DNA of 64,000 nt from Codonopsis lanceolata (lineage: Eukaryota; Streptophyta; Magnoliopsida; Asterales; Campanulaceae). Shown one piece after another: positions 41,428-53,237 of the stretch. The notes under the pieces were generated by a model. The model did not search any database. It saw only the letters and a program-made list of their open reading frames with translations, and was not told the DNA's origin. The stretch is taken from positions 121,223,023 to 121,287,022 of the forward strand of contig CM028382.1 of assembly GCA_013146195.2 (NCBI GenBank). Direction: 5' to 3'. The translations under genes were made by a program, and so were the position numbers. The first letter of the stretch is position 1, and each line of letters starts with the position of its first letter.

Positions 41428-44400
41428 TTAAGCTGTAGGATCAATCATACCAAGATTTCTCCTTAAATAAGCAAACTTAGTAGGATCTAGTGGCTTGGTG
41501 AGAATATCTGCCAATTGATGTTCAGTTGGAATGTATTCCAAACTGATGTTACCTTTTTCCATATGATCCTTGAGGAAATGATAACGGATATCAATGTGCT
41601 TTATCTTTTAGTGCATCACTGGATTCTTTGAGACTGAAATTGCAGAAGTGTTGTCACACATAATGGGACAATTTGTAGTATTGATGTTGTAGTCCACTAG
41701 TTGCTGCTTCATCCAAAGTAGTTGAGTGCAACAGTTGCTAGCAGCAATGTATTCTGCCTCTTTGGTTGAGTTTACAATCGATCCTTGCTTTTTACATGAC
41801 CAAGAGACAAGTCTATTTCCAAGAAATTGACAAGTCCCACTGGTGCTTCTTCTACTAACTTTGCAGGCTGCATAGTCTGCATCTGAGTACCCAACTAGAT
41901 TGAAGTTGTTTTTTTCGAGTACCAGATACCCAGATTTGTAGTTGTTGAAACATATCTGATGATACGTTTAGCAGTAAGCAAATGTAATTCCTTTGGATCT
42001 GCCTGAAATCTAGCACAAATACAAACAACAAACAATATATCAGGTCTACTGGGAGTAAGGTAAAGAAGTGAACCTATGATTCCTCGATGCTTGGTCACGT
42101 TCTCTTGCTTTCCCTTTTCATCTTTGTCAAGATGGCAATCGGTAGATATTGGTGTCTCGAATCCTTTAGTTGAATCAAGACCAAATTTCTTGATAAGTTC
42201 TTTTGCATATTTGGTTTGGCTGATGAAGATCCCATCTGAAGCCTGTTGAATTTGAAGTCCTAGAAAGTAGGTGAGCTCTCCCATCATGCTCATCTCGAAC
42301 TTGTTTTGTATCAGCTTCTCGAATCTCTTGCAAAGGCTTTGATTTGTTGATCCAAATATGATGTCATCCACATAGATTTGTACCAGAAGAGAATGACCTT
42401 TGTGCTTGAGGATGAACAGAGTTGTGTCTATTCTTCCTCTCACAAATCCTTGTTAAATTAAGAACTTGGATACAGTTCTGTACAAAGCTCTAGGAGCTTG
42501 TTTGAGGCCATGGAGTGCTTTCTTGAGTCGGTATACTTGATCATGTTTGTCTTGGATGAAAAAACCTTGAGGTTGTTCAACATATACCGTTTCTTGAAGA
42601 TCACAATTGAGAAAGGCACTCTTTACACCCATCTGATATACTTTGAAGTCCATGAACGATGCATAGGCTAGAAAGAGTCTGATTGCTTCTAATCTGGCAA
42701 CAGGAGTAAATCTTTCATCGAATTCAATTCCTTCTTCTTGTCTGTAGCCTTGAGCTACCAGTCTAGCTTTGTTTCTGGTGACATTTCCATCTTCATCTCT
42801 CTTGTTCCTGAATACCCATTTGGTGCCTATGACTAGATGACCAGTGTGTCTTTGAACTAAGCTCCACACTTTGCATCTTTCAAACTGGTTCAGCTTCTCT
42901 TGCATAGCTTTAATAAAGTAATGGTCTTCGATAGCTTCATCAATCTTCTTTGTCTTGAGTTCAGACACGAATACGAACTCCTGAGTTGAGATCACCAATG
43001 ATTTGAGATATGGGATGATCTCTTGTTTCAATAACAACTTGAGGGCGATCACTTCTAGTGAGTTGTTTCCTTAAAGAATCTGGAAAAGGTAGAGAAGATT
43101 ATTCACCAAAATCAGGTTCAGAAGAGACAGAATTTTCGAGACCTTTAATTTCTGGTGAACAAAAAGGGTGAGTGATCTGCAAAGGTGTTTGGGGTAGAAC
43201 AGAAGAGATGGGTTCAGAGTCAACAGTGGAAGAGGTACCAGTAGAGTTGAAGTCTGTTGGTGCAGGATTAGCAGGACTTGAAGAGTCTGCAGTTTGAGGA
43301 TTCTGAGGTGAATAAGTAGTAGAAGTTGTATTTGTACTTGTCTCAACATCATCATAATCATCAGCAACATTTGGAGCCTTTCGAGGCTCTAATAAATCAT
43401 ATTCATCAAAAGTAACATGCATAGATTCTAAAATTTTCAAAGAAGTTTTGTTAAATATGCTAAATACTTTTGAATGATTGGAATAGCCCAGAAAAATTCC
43501 TTTGTCTGATTTTGAATCAAATTTTCCTTTATACTCTCTTCCATTATAGAGAATAAAACATTTACAATCGAAGATTTTGAAAAATCCTATATTTGGGGCT
43601 CTTTCTCTCCATATTTCATATGGAGTTTTGTTATGAAATTTGTTTACCAGGGATTGATTCTGAGTGAAACAAGCAGATTTGACAGCTTCTGCCCAGAAGT
43701 ATTTCAAAAGTCTAGCTTCTGCCAACATAGTTCTTGCTGCTTCAATGAGTGTTCAGTTCTTCCGTTCAACTACACCATTTTGTTGAGGAGTTCCGACAGC
43801 AGAAAAGTTATGGCCGATCCCGTGGTCATCACAATATCTTTCAACACCGTTGATTTTGAATTCGGTGTCGTTGTCTGATATGATGTCACTTATATCTTCT
43901 AGCTTTTGAGTTTGAAATCTTCTGAAAAGGGCGGTAACCAGGTCATATGTCTCATCCTTTGAGGTCATTGTCAATCCATATGAATCTAGAATAGTCGTCA
44001 ATTACTACAAGTATATACTTGTCTCCGGAGATACTGACTGTAGTGATTGGTCCAAAGGGATCCGTGTGAAGAAGTTGAAGAGGTTTGGAAGTTGACATAA
44101 CTGACTTGCTCGTGAAGGAAGACTTGGAAAGGTTCCCTAATTGGCAAGCTTTGCAACTTCTGTCGTGGTCGGCAGACACCGTAGGTAGACCTTTGACAAG
44201 CCCATCTTTGGAGAGCTTGGAGAGGTACTTGAAGTTAAGGTGACTGAGACGCTTGTGCCAAAGCCAACTGTTGACACGAATGTTGTTAGCAACTAGGGAA
44301 AGGCTGGAGGATCTCCCTAGAAGGTTTAGGTCCACGACATAGACGTTTCCTTTTCTATTACCGGTCAGCAATGTTGAGCAGGATTCACGATCTTTTATGA

Positions 44401-44686
44401 GACATTGGTTGGAGGAGAATTGGCAGATAAGACCTTTGTCGCAGAATTGGGATATGCTCAGAAGATTATGCTTTAAGCCATTCACTAGAGAAACTTTGTT
44501 GATGGAGAGACTTCCTCTAGTGATTGAGCCATACCCAATCGTTTTCCCTCTTGCGTTGTTGCCAAAAATTACCATAAAACCTTTAGCTTCAGCTATATCT
44601 AAGAGTAGACTTCTGTTCCTTGTCATGTGCCTTGAACAGCAATTGTCGAGGTACCAAATGTCCTTGTCTTCTGAATCTATAGCCAT
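41428..44686 (-). pseudogene. Decayed pol of the Sire-type copia
   Basis: Consecutive minus-strand blocks. Protease remnant: WYLDNCCSRHMT, where the usual catalytic D-S/T-G is D-N-C. Pre-integrase: WLWHKRLSHLNFKYLSKL. Integrase: LLHTDPFGPITTVSI, VVIDDYSRFIW, then SDNDTEFK and GTPQQNGVVERKN (43753-44001), and GIFLGYSNHSK. RT: VIGTKWVFRNKRDEDG, AFLNCDLQETVYVEQPQGF and active-site YVDDIIFGS (41895-43052). RNase H: STSGTCQFLGN, QLADILTKPL, ending IDPTA at 41428. Stops and frameshifts lie near 43950, 43740, 43080, 42450 and within RNase H. It is non-functional but recent enough that nearly all motifs are readable. Confidence 0.9.
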
Positions 44687-44748
44687 GAAGCAGACCTAAA
44701 AAAGTCAAAGGAATAAGGTCCCCTTTATTTTCTTTGGGGTCCTGAGGA

Positions 44749-46393
44749 TTAGCAACCTTTTGGGACCCATACCTGCCTAACCTTGAGAGAACTAGGTCTC
44801 TCAGATTTTGGTGTGAACCTTAGCATGCATTCTGGGGCCAGATGGCCTAAACAATTGTAAGAATGACATAGATGAAAGTTCCATGGATAATTGTGATCAG
44901 TTTTAGTTGTAGGGTGCTTGTGACTTTCCTTCTTCTCAACAGCAGTCTTGGGTTCAGCTAGCTTGTTGACATTAGGTTTAATTGGTTTCTGTTGAGTTTT
45001 CCTTGATCTATTACCAGCAGACTTAGCCTTGGCTGGTCTGTTGTTAACTGATTTAGGAGGATTCGGCAGAATTCCTTTAAGTTTATTTTCAATTAACTTG
45101 GGTGCCTTAGCCATTTCATAGACAAACTTGACATGTACAAGCTGAGATTTCGTAGGTCTACCGCAAGCAGACTTTGCTTTAGCAGAGTTGATGTCGGCAG
45201 ACTTTGATTTCTCTACCGTTCCTTTTACAAGCTTTTCATTAGAAGTAGTCTCTTTGGCTTTTCCTTTGTGAGCCTTGGGGTAAACATATGGTACACCTGT
45301 ATAGCCAAGTCCATTTTTACCCTTGTTCCTGAAGGTCTGTTTGGAGAAGGAAGTATCATAAGCAATCTCGGAGGTTTCACCTTTCTCTATAACAGAAGAG
45401 CATGTAATGTTGGGCTCATCATTATAGCCTAAGCCAGATTTATCTCCACTAGTCTTTTGGCTTGAAAGGATTCCTTCAAAGGTTTCCTTAGAGCTATTCC
45501 AGGAGTCAATGGTCTTTTGCAAGGAAATTTTCTCCAGATCTACCCCTTTGATGTGCTCAACTAAGCAATCAACTCTGTCACAAACGAATTTGTTTTCTCC
45601 TTTTATCTTGATACTCTCCTGTTGATAGCTATAGAGAGTTTGAATCTCAGCTGCCAGTAGAGATTTCTCAGCAGCAAGCTTTTCATAGTTCTTTGCGAGT
45701 TTTACATAGGCTACTTTGAAAGAGTTGAACTCCTCAAACATTTCTTGATTATCCTTGAGCAGTTCTTCCTTACTGAAGTTTTCACACTTGATCTCACCTT
45801 TTACGAAGGGACTAGGTGAGATTTCGACTTCATGTTCATAGTCATAGGTGGGACTTGATTCATGAGCTATTAAGTATATGTTGGCTTGCTCATAATCGTC
45901 CTCATCCTCTTCTGAATCTATCTCAAACCATGTAGCAACCTATTTCTCTTCAATGTCTTCAACCAGCATACCTTTCTGTTTTTTAAATTTTTTATAAGGA
46001 GGCTTTTGGTATACTTCAAATTTAGGCTTCGGACATTTAGATGCAAAAGGACCAGGTTTTCTACAGTTATAATACACGAGCTCATTGTTAGATGGGCTTT
46101 CAGCAGATTTTCTAAAAGGCTGCTGGTGTGTGTCCTTCCTTCCATATTTTGCAAAGTTTTTAAAACGTTTTACAAACATGGCAAACTGTTCATCTGAAAG
46201 AAAATCATTTTCACTGGAGGAAGTAGAGGGTTTGTCTTCAATTGGAGTTACTTCTTGTACCATGGCTGGCAAGGACAAAGTTTTGAATTGTTTGTCCTAC
46301 TCCAGAGCTTGACTAACTTCGAGCTCGTAAACCTTCAAACTTGCATAAAGACTAGGAAGAGTCATTTCATTTGTTGGCACATTTAACCTGATC
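44749..46393 (-). pseudogene. Partial gag and gag-pol linker of the Sire-type copia
   Basis: The frame entering from about 46393 shows LPSLYASLKVYELEVSQAL, a gag segment. It continues (46278-45940) to a damaged zinc knuckle, YYNCRKPGPFASKCP, in which the first Cys and the His are replaced. A 330-codon open stretch (45741-44749) follows with a coiled-coil start (YEKLAAEKSLLAAEIQTLYS) and a Lys/Ser-rich linker. The N-terminal gag is missing. Sire-type elements have long gag regions with such coiled coils, which fits. It cannot yield working Gag. Confidence 0.8.
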
Positions 46394-46524
46394 TACTTTA
46401 ACAATATCAGGGATGATAAGGTGATACAAAAAAATTAAGGATTGGTTTCACATTAGAAGGCTTGTAAATAAAGGGGAAAACGTGGGGTATTTGGTGGTCG
46501 TTATGGGATGTTGTAGTTGGGCAT
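46394..46524. other. Junction between truncated Sire gag and gypsy LTR
   Basis: About 130 bases matching neither the gag frame nor the LTR shared with 58590. Nothing else recognised. Confidence 0.4.
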
Positions 46525-48322
46525 TGTGGGTGCCCCGGAGTGCCCATGTGCCCCGCTGCACTTTCTAGGGGCACGTGACTTGTGAAGCGGACATCACGCT
46601 TTCCATTCCACCTCCCTTTGTCTAGGGGAAGACAAAATTAAAAATGTGGAAAGGATGTTGTCAAAAAGCACATGGAATATGCCTCGGTCACTTTAGTGAT
46701 TTTTGATCCATTATGAGAGCTTTGATTTTTCTCCGTATCTCACCCTCCCTTGTTTAGGGGAAAATAAGACATAGAAAATGCATCACCCTTTCATTCCCAT
46801 CATCCTTTTTTAGGGGAAAACGGAAAAGTGCGAAAAAGGATGTTGCGAGAGCGTGTGGGAACACGCCCTGCCCCAGTACTGATTTTAAGAAAATTGCCTT
46901 AAAGCCTATTTTGGATCTCTATGAGTGCTTTGGGTTTTCTCAGATCAAGTTATCCCTTGTTTAGGGGATACCGGGATGATGCGTGAATATATCACCCTTT
47001 CATTCTTATTCTCCCTTGTTTAGGGAAAGCGGAAAAGTGCAAGAAATGATGTTTGGGGCCTCACTGTGATCCAAAATGTTTTGACAGAGTCGCCATCTTT
47101 ATTTTAAGGAGAAAACAAAGAAAAAACCAAAAATAAACCAGAGACTGTAAAAAAACGGGTTCGGAGGCTAAGTTACGAGTTGGGAAGGTGCTAGGCACCC
47201 AACTCGCCCTTTTAGTCTCAAAAACTGTTTTTGGCTAAAGTATGCTTTTTTTATATTTTTTTTACAAATAAATAAAGCATTAAAAAAAAGAAATATATCA
47301 ATGTCTACATTATTTACGGACTTATAGCCGCCTCCTTCCAGTAATTACAAATACATTTAAAAATATTTGACCATAATAATGGCTCTTTTTAATGTTATTT
47401 TTCTAAATAAATCCAGGTTGCATAACAACTTATATTTTTACATTGGGCTGGATGGAAAATAAATTTTTTTATAAAATAAACTCTTAAAGGCTCACCTTTA
47501 AGAGCGTTGGTGTGCTCGCTCTATCATTCCGGGAAAGGGTGTTTTTTTGCTGCTGCTGCTACGGTTCGGGCAGGGTGACTGCTTCCGAAGGTTGCTTCTG
47601 GGCACCGTCAAACGGGTGGAGCAACTGCTTGCGTTTTGTTATTGTTTGCTTGCTGCTGGCGAAAATCGGGCAGAGCTACTGTTTGCTTCTGGCGGATTTG
47701 GTCTCTTTACTCGGGCATAGCAACTGCTATTTCTGAGATTTTTGGACCAGGGGAATAGGGTGAAAACCTAGCTGGGGGGGCTAAGGTTCACTTTGACCGG
47801 TTGGTTTTGTGTTTGGATGAGATTTGACAAAACTTTGAGGCTTTATAGGAAGGAAACTCACTATGATCGCTCACTGCGTAAAATAAACGCACAACATTTT
47901 CACTGACTATGTGTCTGGTGTGTGAACTGTGTGAATTGTCTCTAAATCCCCAAAGCCGGGGTCTTCTATTTATAGGCCGAAGGAGGAATTCCTTCGTCAT
48001 TAAGATTTTCTTTCTGAGCTTTATCGACTTGAACCGCGTGCTTGAAGGCTTGTGCAATGCGTTAAGACGGAGAGCACTATTTGGGCTCCTAACGCCGACA
48101 CCAAAGGATTTGGGTACCGCGCCAGGCTTGCTATGTGGCAGTACCAGCCTTCCATTTTCAGCCTCTTTTTGGACACTTTGGCCCGTGCATTTTACTGTTT
48201 TGCGCATCCTGCTTTGTCTTTTGCATTTTAAACCATGTAACTTGACATTTGTTAAGTTTTAACAGGTCTTGATATCGCATGTCAATGTTACGTACTAGGG
48301 GTACGAAATTGGGGTGTCTACA
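46525..48322 (-). repeat. LTR 1 (3' LTR) of gypsy element A
   Basis: Ends on the plus strand with GAAATTGGGGTGTCTACA, so the minus-strand LTR begins TGTAGACACCCC, typical of gypsy LTRs. It shares ordered blocks with 58590-60671: GAACGGGTTCGGAGGCTAAG-type motifs, GGTGCTAGGCACCCAACTCG, and GTACGAAATTGGGGTG. Five palindromic CCCTTGTTTAGGGG-type motifs lie in its first 550 bases. The left end, TGTGGGTGCCCC, is where similarity to LTR 2 begins. Confidence 0.8.
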
Positions 48323-48674
48323 GAGCTCCTTAACGATGTAGTCTACGGGTAACCCGCAGCGTACTGAGTAGACGAACATCAATGATAAGAAATAGACTCC
48401 CTAATTTCGTGCAATTATAATGGGGAGAAATGCAACAGGTAGCAGTTATAATGCAACAGTTTATAATGCAAACCAAACCTCACATATCCTAAACATATTT
48501 AGTCGGTTATAACTAGTTATTGTAGTTTTTAAGCAGATATGCAAATTATGTGCTCTAATGGTCGGACCTACCGAAGTAGGTTGCCTACGTTTCCCTTAAT
48601 AAAAGGAATCAGACCGAAAGTAGTTCGGCCCGATGCAAACAAACAATGCTAGGTGGGATGCCAAGATAAAACAT
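48323..48674. other. 3' internal region of gypsy element A next to the LTR
   Basis: Begins with GAGCTCCTTAACGATG, in which the minus strand gives a weak polypurine stretch, then GTCTACGGGTAACCCGCAGC, conserved after LTR 2. No coding signal. Confidence 0.6.
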
Positions 48675-49290
48675 CGTGTCCTCAGGACAGGGTCCTTCGT
48701 CAGAGCACGATAGCCTCTCTCTCTAGCCCGAGGTCTCAGCCCCTTCGTGAGAAAGGCAAAACACAAATCATATCAAACGTCGTATCCCCAAAGGGTCGAA
48801 ACCCTTTGCCGAACATGATGGTGGGATGCATTCCTTCGTCAGAGCACGATAGCCTCTCTCTCTGGCCCGGGGTCTCAGCCTCTTCGTGAGAAAGGTAAAA
48901 CACAACTCATATCAAATGTCGTATCCTCAAAGGGTCGAAACCCTTTGCCGAACACGACGATGGAATGCATCGTCTCCTTAGGACAGGGTCCTTCGTCAGA
49001 GCACGATAGCCTCTCTCTCTGGCCTGGGGTCTCAGCCCCTTCATGAGAAAGGCAAAACACAACTCATATCAAATGTCGTATCCCCAAAGGGTCGAAACCC
49101 TTTGCCAAACACGACATGGGATGCGTCGTCTCCTCAGGACAGGGTACTTCGTCAAAGCATGATAGCCTCTCTCTCTAGCCTGGGGTCTCAGCCCGTTCAT
49201 AAGAAAGGCAAAACACAAATCATTTTGGCATTGCATCCTCAGGGTAAAAACCCTTCGTTGAATGCAATGGTGGAACACATCATGCATGTA
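48675..49290. repeat. Four-copy tandem repeat, unit about 141-157 bp
   Basis: Units begin near 48692, 48832, 48987 and 49144, each with CTTCGTCAGAGCACGATAGC, GGTCTCAGCC and AAAGGGTCGAAACCCTTTGC (an imperfect palindrome). Frames reading through the array are not genes. Element B has a quite different repeat at the equivalent place. Confidence 0.88.
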
Positions 49291-49612
49291 AAAGGTAAAA
49301 TACTTTACGTTTTCTTACCGTTGTTTTGCTTTTGCGATTCTCTTGCATTTATCGCTATTCTTTGCTTTGGTTGCTTTCATGCCGCTTTGGCGCTTTCGCG
49401 GCTTCGTTGCTTCGCCGCTGGCGCTACGCACTTATCTTTGCTTTGCCGCTTTCGACTCATCTTTGGGGATTTTTCTTTGCATTCACGACTCTTGCGGAAA
49501 TTTTCTTTTGCTTTTCTAACTTCTGTTGGAAATTTTCTTCTTTGCTGCATATTTCTAACTTCAGCTGGAAATTTCTTCTTTGCTGCTTTTCCAACTTTTG
49601 CTCGAAAATTCT
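49291..49612. other. Pyrimidine-rich internal region of element A
   Basis: T/C-rich with repeated TTGGAAATTTTCTTC(T)TTTGC-like phrases. The long forward frames (Phe/Cys/Ser-rich) are low-complexity artefacts. Confidence 0.5.
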
Positions 49613-49795
49613 TCTTGCATGCTTGCATTTTTTCTTTTCTTTGTATGTTTTGCATTTTTTCTTTGCATGCTTTGTACTTTTCTTTTATTGCATGCTTTAC
49701 ATTTTCTTTTATTGCATGCTTTACATTTTTCTTTTATTGCATGCTTTACATTTTCTTTTATTTCATGCTTTACAATTTTCTTTTATTGCATGCTA
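49613..49795. repeat. Tandem repeat of about 27 bp (TTGCATGCTTTACATTTTC)
   Basis: About six copies of TTGCATGCTTTACATTTTC plus TTTTATTG, best conserved between 49685 and 49790. Translated frames give a repeating hydrophobic peptide that is an artefact. Confidence 0.85.
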
Positions 49796-50207
49796 CTAGT
49801 TTTTTTCGTAGAATCTCACCTTTGTGATTGATTTTTCTTGCTTTTCTACTTACTTTGCGACTGATCTGCTGGAGATATGAGCTTTCCTCTACTTTTGGAT
49901 ATATTTTCGTCAATTTTTGTTAACAAATCTAACTTTGTTAACTTTCCGTTAAGCTTCAGGGGCAATTTTGCAGTTTTGGAAACCTGAAGACTTGAGTGCA
50001 GAACCTTCAAACATTGGAGGGGGAAAAAGAAAGGAAATCCTTTTTCCTCCCTTCATAACTTACGGGGAATGAAAGATGAAGCTTCAGCTTCTTCATTTCT
50101 TTCTTCTTTCTCTTCTGCGACATTTCCTTCTGCTTTGCAAGTTCATTTTTTCTTTTCTTCTCATTTTCTCAATTTTCTTCCGCCAATTTGCGTGTTTTTC
50201 TTAGCAG
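49796..50207 (+). promoter_or_regulatory. Conserved 5' region of PMD gene A
   Basis: Sequence from about 49915 to the ATG is clearly related to that before the element B gene (61920-62209): TTTTGTTAACTT(T)CC(G/T)GTTAAG, GGAGGGGGAAAA, and CTCAATTTTCTTCCGCCAA just before the start. It probably holds the promoter and leader of the PMD gene. No TATA box was singled out. Confidence 0.45.
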
Positions 50208-53200
50208 ATGGCTTCTTCGCGATCTCGGAAGGGAAAAGCTCCAATGTACTCGGATTCAGGCGAAGGGAGGAAAGAAATTCCTTCTTTGATCCGAAACTAC
50301 GTCAAATATCATTACTCGAAGGATGACTGGGGTAATCTCCTTCGCGATCGTAATACACATGCGTCAAATCTTCCAAATCTCACTGTAAGTTTCCTTTTTT
50401 AAAACCCATTTGGATAATTTTTCAGTTCTGCTGGATTTCTCTGTTGTTTTGATGTTTCGGAGCATTTCTGACCCTGCTTACAATGCTTATGCATGCAATT
50501 TATGGCTAGAATGATGCAATTTAGCAACTTATCTATGAAATTTATGCAATTTATTTTTACGATGCATAATTTGACTAGTTGGCACTATTTAACCCTGCGA
50601 TGCACATTTTATATTATCAATGCAAATTAACTATATGATGCATTTTTGGGTTGAAAAATATTATGCCTATGAAATAGAATTTTTGGAAATATGATGCATT
50701 TGTTTTTTGGATACATTTTCAAACACATTTTTTCGGATGTATGAAAAGTGCAACAGGAATATTTTATGCAATAATATTCACTTTTTATGAATGCATATGC
50801 CGCAGAGACATAATAAATGTCATGGAAATATTTTTCTTTTCAAAATTTGCAACATTTTATTTTCGCAAGTGTTAAAATGCAATTATTCAGAAAATAAATG
50901 CATATGATAAATGGCTAATAGATGCATATATCATTTTATTGGATGTAAATGCGATATAGAGAACTTATTAAATGCTTGCTAAACATGGGCATTTTTCAAT
51001 ATGTGCAACATGTATTCTTTCTTTTTTTCAAATGCAAAACACACATATATATTTTTTAATTGATGAAACACATTTTTTTAATATACAAATATGCAATATA
51101 AGATTTTTGAATGCAAAAATACTTTATAAAAAAAATTTGAATGCAGGAATGCTAAAATATTTTATGCAGGAAAAAGATGCAATATAATTTTATTTTTATG
51201 CAATAAACATTTAACATGCATGCAAAAGATGCAATATTCATTTTTTTATTATGCATGCAAAATTTTATGATGATCTGCAAAATGTGATACATGCGACATG
51301 TTTACTTTAATAATATGCGCAAGAAAAATAAAAAGATGGTAAACCTACCTTTTCCCTTTTTTTTTCCCGATGCTGATATGGTGTCGTTCTCTCTTTCTCT
51401 CTCTTTTTTTTTTCAGATGCGCAGGTCCTTGATCCGCATTCGTGCGAGCTGTGCCAATGTCTCAGACATATATAATTCGATGCCCGAGGCGGCACGAGTT
51501 CTGGTAGAGGGTTCAGGCTTTAGCACATTCTTGCGAGCCTTGCATCCCTTTCGTAACTTTTTACCGATCTTCGATGTGCTGAGGGATTATTGGTGAAATA
51601 CTACCCACACTTTTCATTTCAGCTAGGGGGGGGGGGAGGCAACCATGACCCCTTGTGACTTTGCTGCGATTACAGGCATTCCTACCAGCATAGGTAGGAT
51701 TTTGGCATCGGATTACACCCTCCGTCACCACCACGATGTGGTGGAAGATCTCCTGGGCTTTGTTCCCGAATATAAATCGCCTGAGGAGATCTTTATCGAC
51801 AGCGTGCGGAAATGGCTTTTAGAGAATGCAGGGAAGATTTCTGAGGATGATAGCGAGGCCGTAGCTCGCGTCGCTAAAGTATTTTTATTCTTTTTTCTTG
51901 GGACATCTCTATTTACCAATTCATCCACTACTCTGAGGGTTTCTATCTTGGCAAGCTTGGCGGATTTGGATCACGTTGCTGATTATGAGTAGGGGTAGGC
52001 AGGCCTGGCCGAGCTGTACGTTTCCATGGATAGGGCCAGCCGCAATGACTCGCCGACTCTTAATGGATTTGCCCCGGCTTGGGAGGTATATTCCTTTTCC
52101 TACTTTTTTTTTATCAATTAATAATATTTTTTGCAGCATTTTTTTTCTCTCTCTTTTTTTTTTGTTGATTTTTTTTCTTTTTTTTTTTGCAGGTCTGGGT
52201 TTATTCATTCTTCTATTTCACGCCGGGTCGGTTGCGTCAGTGCTTTCACGAGCCACCTTACTTGGCTGAGTTCGTGAATGGTAATAGAGTCAGGCCTGAA
52301 CGGGACATCGGCTTCTTGGATACAGAGAGGGTACGGGAGCGGATTGCCAACTCGAGCGCAGACACGGTGCATTTCCTTCCTTGGAAGGGCCTGGTGGGGC
52401 ATTATGATGCGACTCTGGAGATGAGCCGATGCCGTATACTGATGGTCTCCATCATGGTTGACTCATTGTACGTGGGAGAGCGGGTCAACCGCCAGCATTT
52501 TACACTTTTGACGTTTCTAGTGGTGCCTCCTATGCCTCCCTATTGGGTGATTGCACCGGACTTTTTACCGAACATGTATCAGTACCTGTCGAGATTCCTT
52601 ATGCCTGAGTGTGATTTTCCGGTTATGGAATATGAGGATTTCCTGAGGACTATGCTCCATCCTCCCTTTCCTGCCCCTGCGGCAGCTAGGCGTGCTTCCG
52701 ACGCCTCTGATAGGCCGAGGCCTTCTCATCCAGCTCTTGATGCGCATATGGAGTTTACTGGGCATGCTGATGCTTTTTCCACTTTCCGATATCATCGTGA
52801 CGGAAGGATAGTGGAAGAAGTTCTTCCCGATGCAGATATCCCTAAGGAGTACCAGGTCCCGGAGCAGGCTCGCACGGTAGACACATTTCTTTTACACCTT
52901 TTTTTTATTTATTATTTTCTCATTCATTTTTTTGGAGACTGATATATCTTCTCTTTTTGTTGTCTCACACTTTTTTTAGGTCAACGTATTAACGTACAAG
53001 AAGCTGCTGCGGGGTTTGTTCAGCATCAACAAGGTTTATCAGAGGCTTGTGGATGAGCTCTCCTGCCAAGAGAATTATGCAGTGCGGCATACCAAGCGCC
53101 GGAATGATGATGATGATGATGTGGCTGCCGGATCGAGTCATGCTCGAGCGAGAGGACGAGGATATAGGATTGGCGGAGACGGTCCCCGGGTTATGGGTGG

Positions 53201-53237
53201 CAATCTTGAACGGAGCCAATCTTCCTGCGCTCAATAG
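50208..53237 (+). pseudogene. Plant-mobile-domain (PMD, aminotransferase-like) gene A, nonsense-mutated
   Basis: A spliced gene antisense to the gypsy pol. Exons, all phase 0: 50208-50384 (MASSRSRKGKAPMYSDSGEG at the start), 51417-52085, 52193-52876 and 52980-53237, each with GT-AG borders; about 595 codons. PMD signatures: THTFHFS and MTPCDFAAITGIPTSI (the MTPCDFAAITGI motif), VFLFFFLGTSLF, and VWVYSFFYFTPGRLRQCF with HFLPWKGL. The C-terminus has an acidic (D)5 run and an Arg/Gly-rich stretch. Host PMD proteins (MAIN/MAIL family) act in silencing and genome stability; retroelement copies are of unknown function. Stops at 51594-51596, 51624-51626, 51990-51992 and 51996-51998 replace Trp, Trp, Trp and Gln of copy B, and an 11-G run sits at 51626. 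Not translatable full length. Confidence 0.85.

Larger units (their letters stand above)
30408..46393 (-). mobile_element. Sire-type Ty1-copia retrotransposon, 5'-truncated, interrupted by a LINE
   Basis: In minus-strand order: partial gag (44749-46393), decayed pol (41428-44686), an inserted LINE (35269 to about 41.0 kb), an extra 3' ORF (32080-34918 with its ATG at 35261-35263), polypurine tract (31683-31693) and a 3' LTR (30408-31682). The 5' LTR and the start of gag are absent; sequence identity is lost at about 46.39 kb near the neighbouring gypsy LTR. Without the LINE it would be about 10 kb. RNase H motifs (NSTKEAEYIAAS, QLADILTKPLD) and the extra 3' ORF suggest the Sire lineage. Nonsense codons make it inactive. 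Confidence 0.88.

Noticed and set aside
47788..48262. Frames of 117 and 139 codons in the gypsy LTR
   Set aside because: LTR sequence; the corresponding frames in LTR 2 are disrupted.
48675..49290. CRISPR-like array
   Set aside because: Units are about 150 bp, tandem and without unique spacers, in a plant retroelement.
49102..49831. Long plus-strand frames of 157-241 codons
   Set aside because: They run through the tandem arrays and T-rich repeats. The translations are repetitive Phe/Cys/Leu peptides with no domain.
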